Shown piece after piece: positions 60,592 to 64,000 of a DNA stretch of 64,000 bases. The first letter of the stretch is position 1; the number at the start of each line of letters is the position of its first letter. The position numbers and the translations under genes were made by a program. The DNA comes from Sphingomonas jaspsi DSM 18422 (lineage in GTDB: Bacteria; Pseudomonadota; Alphaproteobacteria; Sphingomonadales; Sphingomonadaceae): positions 1,733,810 through 1,797,809 of the forward strand of contig NZ_KK073876.1 in assembly GCF_000585415.1 (NCBI RefSeq). Reading direction: 5' to 3'. The notes beneath the pieces are model-generated. The model did no database searches. It was not told where the DNA came from and saw nothing but the letters and a program-made list of their open reading frames with translations.

Positions 60592-61757
60592 CGCATCATC
60601 CCCACGAATTTCTCGAACAGGTAGAAGCTGTCCATCGGCCCCGGGCTCGCTTCTGGGTGATACTGGACGCTGAAGGCGGGGCGATCGGTCAGTTCGATGC
60701 CGCAATTGCTGTCGTCGAACAGGCTGACATGGGTTTCGCGGACATTGTTGGGCAATCCGCCGCGTTCGACTGCGAACCCGTGGTTCATGCTGGTGATTTC
60801 GACCTGCCCGCTGTCGAGCCGCTTCACCGGATGGTTGGCGCCGCGGTGGCCCTGGAACATCTTGGCGGTCTTGCCGCCCACCGCCAGCGCGAGGAGCTGG
60901 TGGCCCAAGCAAATGCCGAACAGCGGCTTGCCCGTTTCCAGCATCTGGCGGATCACCGGAATGGCAAATTCGCCGGTCGCGGCGGGATCGCCCGGGCCGT
61001 TCGACAGGAAGAAGCCGTCGGGCTCCTGCGCCATCACTTCGTCGAAGGTCGCGGTGGCGGGCAGCACCGTCACCCGCGCCCCGGCTTCAACCAGGTTGCG
61101 GAAGATGTTGCGCTTGGCGCCATAATCGATCGCCACGACATGCGGCGCCGACGGATTGGCATGGTCGAGCCGATATCCGCTGCCGATGTCCCAGCCGCCG
61201 TCGGTCCAGTTGAATAGCTGCTTCGACGACACTTCCTTGGCGAGGTCCATGCCTTCCAGCCCCGGCCATTCGGCGGCCAGCCGCTGCAGCGCGTCGAGGT
61301 CGAAATCGCCCTTGGCATTGTGCGCCACCGCAATAGTCGGCGGCCCTTCGCGCCGCACCAGCCGCGTCAACCCGCGCGTATCGATGCCCGAAATGCCGAT
61401 GCGCCCGGTTCGCGCCATCCAGCTCGGCCAATCCTCGACGGAGCGAAAGTTGGACGGCGACGTCACCGCCTCGCGTACGATCGCGCCAAGCGCATGCGCC
61501 TCGCCAGCTTCGACGTCTTCCTCATTCGTTCCGACATTGCCGATGTGCGGAAAGGTGAAGGCGATGATCTGCTTGGCGTAGGAAGGATCGGTCATCACTT
61601 CCTGGTATCCGGTCATGGCGGTGTTGAAGCACAGCTCTCCGACCGCCTCGCCTTCCGCGCCGAAGCCTTTGCCCCAGATGGTCCTGCCGTCGGCGAAAAC
61701 GATGACTCCCGTCGCTCCTTCTGGTTGCGGTGCGCGCGCGAGTTGTCCTTCGGCCAT
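60588..61757 (-). CDS. carA: carbamoyl phosphate synthase small subunit
   Basis: CarA is the glutaminase subunit that feeds ammonia to CarB. The 389-residue protein has FADGRTIWGKGFGAEGEAVGELCFNTAMTGYQE and SNGPGDPAA. The class I glutaminase has nucleophile Cys in GICLGHQLLALAVGG, and His/Glu in QYHPEASPGP. ATG 61757 gives the usual N-terminus. The gene is divergent from yqeY with a 150-base gap. Confidence 0.96.
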   Translation of the reverse strand: MAEGQLARAPQPEGATGVIVFADGRTIWGKGFGAEGEAVGELCFNTAMTGYQEVMTDPSYAKQIIAFTFPHIGNVGTNEEDVEAGEAHALGAIVREAVTSPSNFRSVEDWPSWMARTGRIGISGIDTRGLTRLVRREGPPTIAVAHNAKGDFDLDALQRLAAEWPGLEGMDLAKEVSSKQLFNWTDGGWDIGSGYRLDHANPSAPHVVAIDYGAKRNIFRNLVEAGARVTVLPATATFDEVMAQEPDGFFLSNGPGDPAATGEFAIPVIRQMLETGKPLFGICLGHQLLALAVGGKTAKMFQGHRGANHPVKRLDSGQVEITSMNHGFAVERGGLPNNVRETHVSLFDDSNCGIELTDRPAFSVQYHPEASPGPMDSFYLFEKFVGMMR

Positions 61758-61907
61758 CGGCTGGGAAGCCTTTCCGTGTCTGGGGTTTTGCAGCAATGTC
61801 GCTAAGCCATCGCCGCTAAGCGCAAATTCCGCCTAGGTCAACGGCTGGGAAAAGCGGTTTTTCCCCGCTAACACTGGACCTTTCCAGGAAACCACGACGG
61901 ACCGACG

Positions 61908-62366
61908 ATGATTCGCGACGATATCAAGGCTGCATTGGTCACCGCCATGAAGGGCGGCGACAAGGACAGCGTGGGCACGATCCGCCTGATCCAGTCCGCC
62001 ATCAAGAACCGCGACATCGAACTGCGCACCGCCGCGCAACAGCCCGATGATGACGCGCTTGTCACCGAAGTGCTGCAGAAAATGATCAAGCAGCGCCGCG
62101 AATCGGTCGACATGTACACTCAGGGCGGCCGCGCCGAGCTCGCAGCCAAGGAAGAAGCCGAAATCGCCGTCATCGAACGCTTCCTGCCCCAGCAGATGAG
62201 CGAGGATGAAGCCAGGGCCGCCATCGCTGCGATCATCGCCGACACCGGCGCCTCGTCGATGAAGGACATGGGCAAGGTGATGGCCGAAGTGAAATCGCGC
62301 CATGCTACCAGCATCGAACCGGCCAAGGCCAGCCAGCTGGTCAAGGCGGCGCTCGCAAACGCGTGA
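61908..62366 (+). CDS. yqeY: GatB/YqeY domain protein
   Basis: The 152-residue protein has the all-helical YqeY fold related to the tail domain of GatB. Typical segments are RDDIKAALVTAMKGGDK, VLQKMIKQRRESVDMYTQGGR, EEAEIAVIERFLPQQMSEDEARAAI and GKVMAEVKSR. Its function is unclear, with a tRNA link suspected. It precedes dnaG with a GTGA overlap, the common alphaproteobacterial order. Confidence 0.94.
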   Translation: MIRDDIKAALVTAMKGGDKDSVGTIRLIQSAIKNRDIELRTAAQQPDDDALVTEVLQKMIKQRRESVDMYTQGGRAELAAKEEAEIAVIERFLPQQMSEDEARAAIAAIIADTGASSMKDMGKVMAEVKSRHATSIEPAKASQLVKAALANA

Positions 62367-64000
62367 ACCTCTCGCCAGCATGGCTGGACGAACTTAGGGC
62401 GCGGACCACGCTGTCGGCGGTGATCGCGCCGACGCTGAAGCTCACCAAGGCCGGGCGCGAGTTCAAGGCCTGCTGCCCGTTCCATAATGAAAAGACGCCG
62501 TCCTTCTACATCAACGACGAGAAGGGCTTTTATCACTGCTTCGGTTGCGGGGCGCATGGCGATGCCATTCGCTTCCTGACCGACCAGCGCGGGCTGCCGT
62601 TCATGGACGCCGTCAAGGATCTGGCCACCAAGGCCGGAATGGACGTTCCCGCCCCCGACCCGCGCAGCCGTGAAAAGCAGGAGCGCGCGGCCGGCCTCCA
62701 CGACGTCATGGCCGCCGCCCAGCGCTGGTTCGTCGAACAACTGGAAGGCGTCGATGGCGGCGCGGCACGCGCTTATTTGAAAGAGCGCGGCATTACGGAG
62801 GCGACGCGCCAGAAGTTCGGCTTCGGCTTCGCGCCGGACTCGCGCGGGAAGCTCAAGGCTGCGCTCGCCAGTTTCGGCAACGACAAGCTGGTCGAGGCCG
62901 GCCTCCTCATCCAGCCCGACGACAATAAGGAACCCTACGATCGCTTCCGTGGCCGCCTGACCTACCCGATCCGCGACGTCCGTGGCCGGGTGATCGCCTT
63001 CAGCGCGCGCATTCTTGGCGCCGGCGAGCCCAAATATCTCAACTCCCCCGACACGCCGCTGTTCGACAAGGGGCGCACCTTGTTCAACATCGACCTGGCC
63101 GGTCCTGCCAGCCGCAATGCCAGGCGGGTGCTGATCGTCGAAGGGCAAATGGACGTCATCGCGCTCGACCAGGCGGGCATTGGTGAGGTTGTCGCGCCGC
63201 TTGGCACTGCGCTCACCGAAGACCAGATCCAGCGGCTGTGGCGGCTGGAGCCCGCGCCGATCTGCTGCTTCGACGGCGACAGTGCGGGGCAGAAGGCCGC
63301 GATCCGGGCTGCGACGCGCGCCCTGCCCCATCTCGGCCCCGAACGCACCCTGCGCTTCGTCGACCTGCCGCAGGGCAAGGACCCCGACGATGTCGTCAAG
63401 TCGGGCGGCAAGGCGGCGATGGAGGAATTGCTCGCCAAGCCCGACCCTTTGGTCGACCGCCTGTGGCGCTACGAACGCGATGCGCAGCCGCTCGACACCC
63501 CCGAAGCGCGCGCCGGGCTCAAGCAGCGCCTGTTCGACCATGTCCAGGCCATCCAGGACCCCAGCGTCCGCCAGCTATACCGCGACGAATGGCTACGCCG
63601 CTTCGATGAACTCGTCCGCCCGCAAGCCGCGGGCCGCGGCGCCTTCACACCGCGCCAGCCGTGGAAGAAGAACCGCGAGGGCCGCTTCGTCCCCCCGCCC
63701 CCACCCGCCAGCGCCGCCGCCCGCGCCATCGCCAGCGGCGGGATCGACAAGGCGACCGCCCGGGCCTTGGTCTATGGCCATGCGCTCTTCCCCGACGCGA
63801 TCGGCGACCATGTCGAACTGTTCGCGACCCTCCCGCTTGCCGACAAGGCCGCGTCGAACGTGCGCGACCGCATGATCGATCTCACCATGTCGGGCCAAGC
63901 GCTTGATCGCGAAGGACTCGTTCCCATATTGGCGACTGACGGCACCGCCTCCGACTGGAAGCAGGTGTCGAAAGGCGGCGATCTTGGCTTTACCTTCACG
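62363..64000 (+). CDS. dnaG: DNA primase (partial, runs off the window)
   Basis: DnaG synthesises RNA primers for replication. The frame starts with GTG at 62363, overlapping the yqeY stop (GTGA), and remains open for 546 codons to the window end. The N-terminal CHC2 zinc domain has C38, H41, C59 and C62 (CPFH and CFGC). The Toprim core shows RFRGRLTYPIRD, VEGQMDVIAL and CFDGDSAGQKAAIRAA, with the acidic residues kept. A proline-rich linker leads into the helicase-binding C-terminus, which is incomplete here. Confidence 0.96.
   Translation, partial: MNLSPAWLDELRARTTLSAVIAPTLKLTKAGREFKACCPFHNEKTPSFYINDEKGFYHCFGCGAHGDAIRFLTDQRGLPFMDAVKDLATKAGMDVPAPDPRSREKQERAAGLHDVMAAAQRWFVEQLEGVDGGAARAYLKERGITEATRQKFGFGFAPDSRGKLKAALASFGNDKLVEAGLLIQPDDNKEPYDRFRGRLTYPIRDVRGRVIAFSARILGAGEPKYLNSPDTPLFDKGRTLFNIDLAGPASRNARRVLIVEGQMDVIALDQAGIGEVVAPLGTALTEDQIQRLWRLEPAPICCFDGDSAGQKAAIRAATRALPHLGPERTLRFVDLPQGKDPDDVVKSGGKAAMEELLAKPDPLVDRLWRYERDAQPLDTPEARAGLKQRLFDHVQAIQDPSVRQLYRDEWLRRFDELVRPQAAGRGAFTPRQPWKKNREGRFVPPPPPASAAARAIASGGIDKATARALVYGHALFPDAIGDHVELFATLPLADKAASNVRDRMIDLTMSGQALDREGLVPILATDGTASDWKQVSKGGDLGFTFT

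Overview
The window is a continuous stretch of high-GC chromosome from an alphaproteobacterium, almost certainly a member of the Sphingomonadaceae. The evidence is the gene content and order (dusB-ntrY-ntrX-hfq-hflX, fused ispDF followed by pncC, pdhA-pdhB with a lipoyl domain on E1 beta, trmFO, DUF4170, NDUFAF6-like squalene/phytoene synthase) and an Hfq made of two fused Sm domains, an architecture reported for sphingomonads. Coding density is very high, many genes overlap by 1-4 bases, and GTG/TTG starts are common. I see no prophage, insertion sequence, integron or CRISPR array; the region reads as core genome.

Layout. 1-8200: two tandem membrane-linked retropepsin-like proteases, mazG, then a minus-strand operon dusB-ntrY-ntrX-hfq-hflX. 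8200-11200: ispDF-pncC facing coq10-lipA (isoprenoid, NAD salvage, quinone and lipoate functions). 11200-14300: beta carbonic anhydrase, a glycine-zipper lipoprotein, a NYN/LOTUS protein, an FMN-binding-fold stress protein and a DoxX protein. 14300-20260: ettA, an acyl-CoA ligase, ybaB-dnaX, the 4.5S SRP RNA and a 2Fe-2S ferredoxin. 20250-24650: two tandem cysteine desulfurases, an alpha/beta hydrolase, two small hypothetical genes and threonine ammonia-lyase. 24650-28140: a polyamine locus (structured leader, ornithine decarboxylase, deoxyhypusine-synthase-like protein) and two MAPEG proteins. 28137-34800: an RNA uracil methyltransferase, nnrDE, ispE, a TPR protein and ETF-ubiquinone oxidoreductase. 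34900-40000: a degenerate uracil-DNA-glycosylase-like protein, lytic transglycosylase, radical SAM protein and M28 peptidase, followed by tRNA-Pro and tRNA-Ile2. 40250-43580: a histidine-kinase-like protein with a degenerate ATPase and a TPR protein with a clear terminator. 43580-48770: gyrA, a host-attachment-family protein, trmFO and an EF-hand protein. 48785-53620: squalene/phytoene-synthase-like protein, pdhB, pdhA, ftsB-like and eno. 53760-55500: a four-gene cluster resembling enterobacterial yqjD-yqjE-yqjK. 55560-64000: DUF4170, rhomboid, greA, carB, a small lipoprotein gene wedged between carB and carA, carA, yqeY and dnaG, which runs off the window.

Regulation visible in the sequence. 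Two upstream regions carry exact matches to the alphaproteobacterial general-stress (EcfG-type) promoter GGAAC-N16/17-CGTT, in front of the FMN-fold stress protein and the host-attachment protein. Two more have one mismatch, in front of the first MAPEG gene and the yqj-like cluster. Three of these leaders also contain inverted repeats that overlap the ribosome binding site or start codon. The ornithine decarboxylase leader has a 12-pair helix burying its Shine-Dalgarno. I did not find a wholly new multi-gene system. The most interesting leads are this stress-promoter/hairpin arrangement, the asymmetric double Hfq, the AT-richer lipoprotein gene inside carAB, an apparent CTG start for hflX, and two likely catalytically degenerate proteins (UDG-like and histidine-kinase-like).
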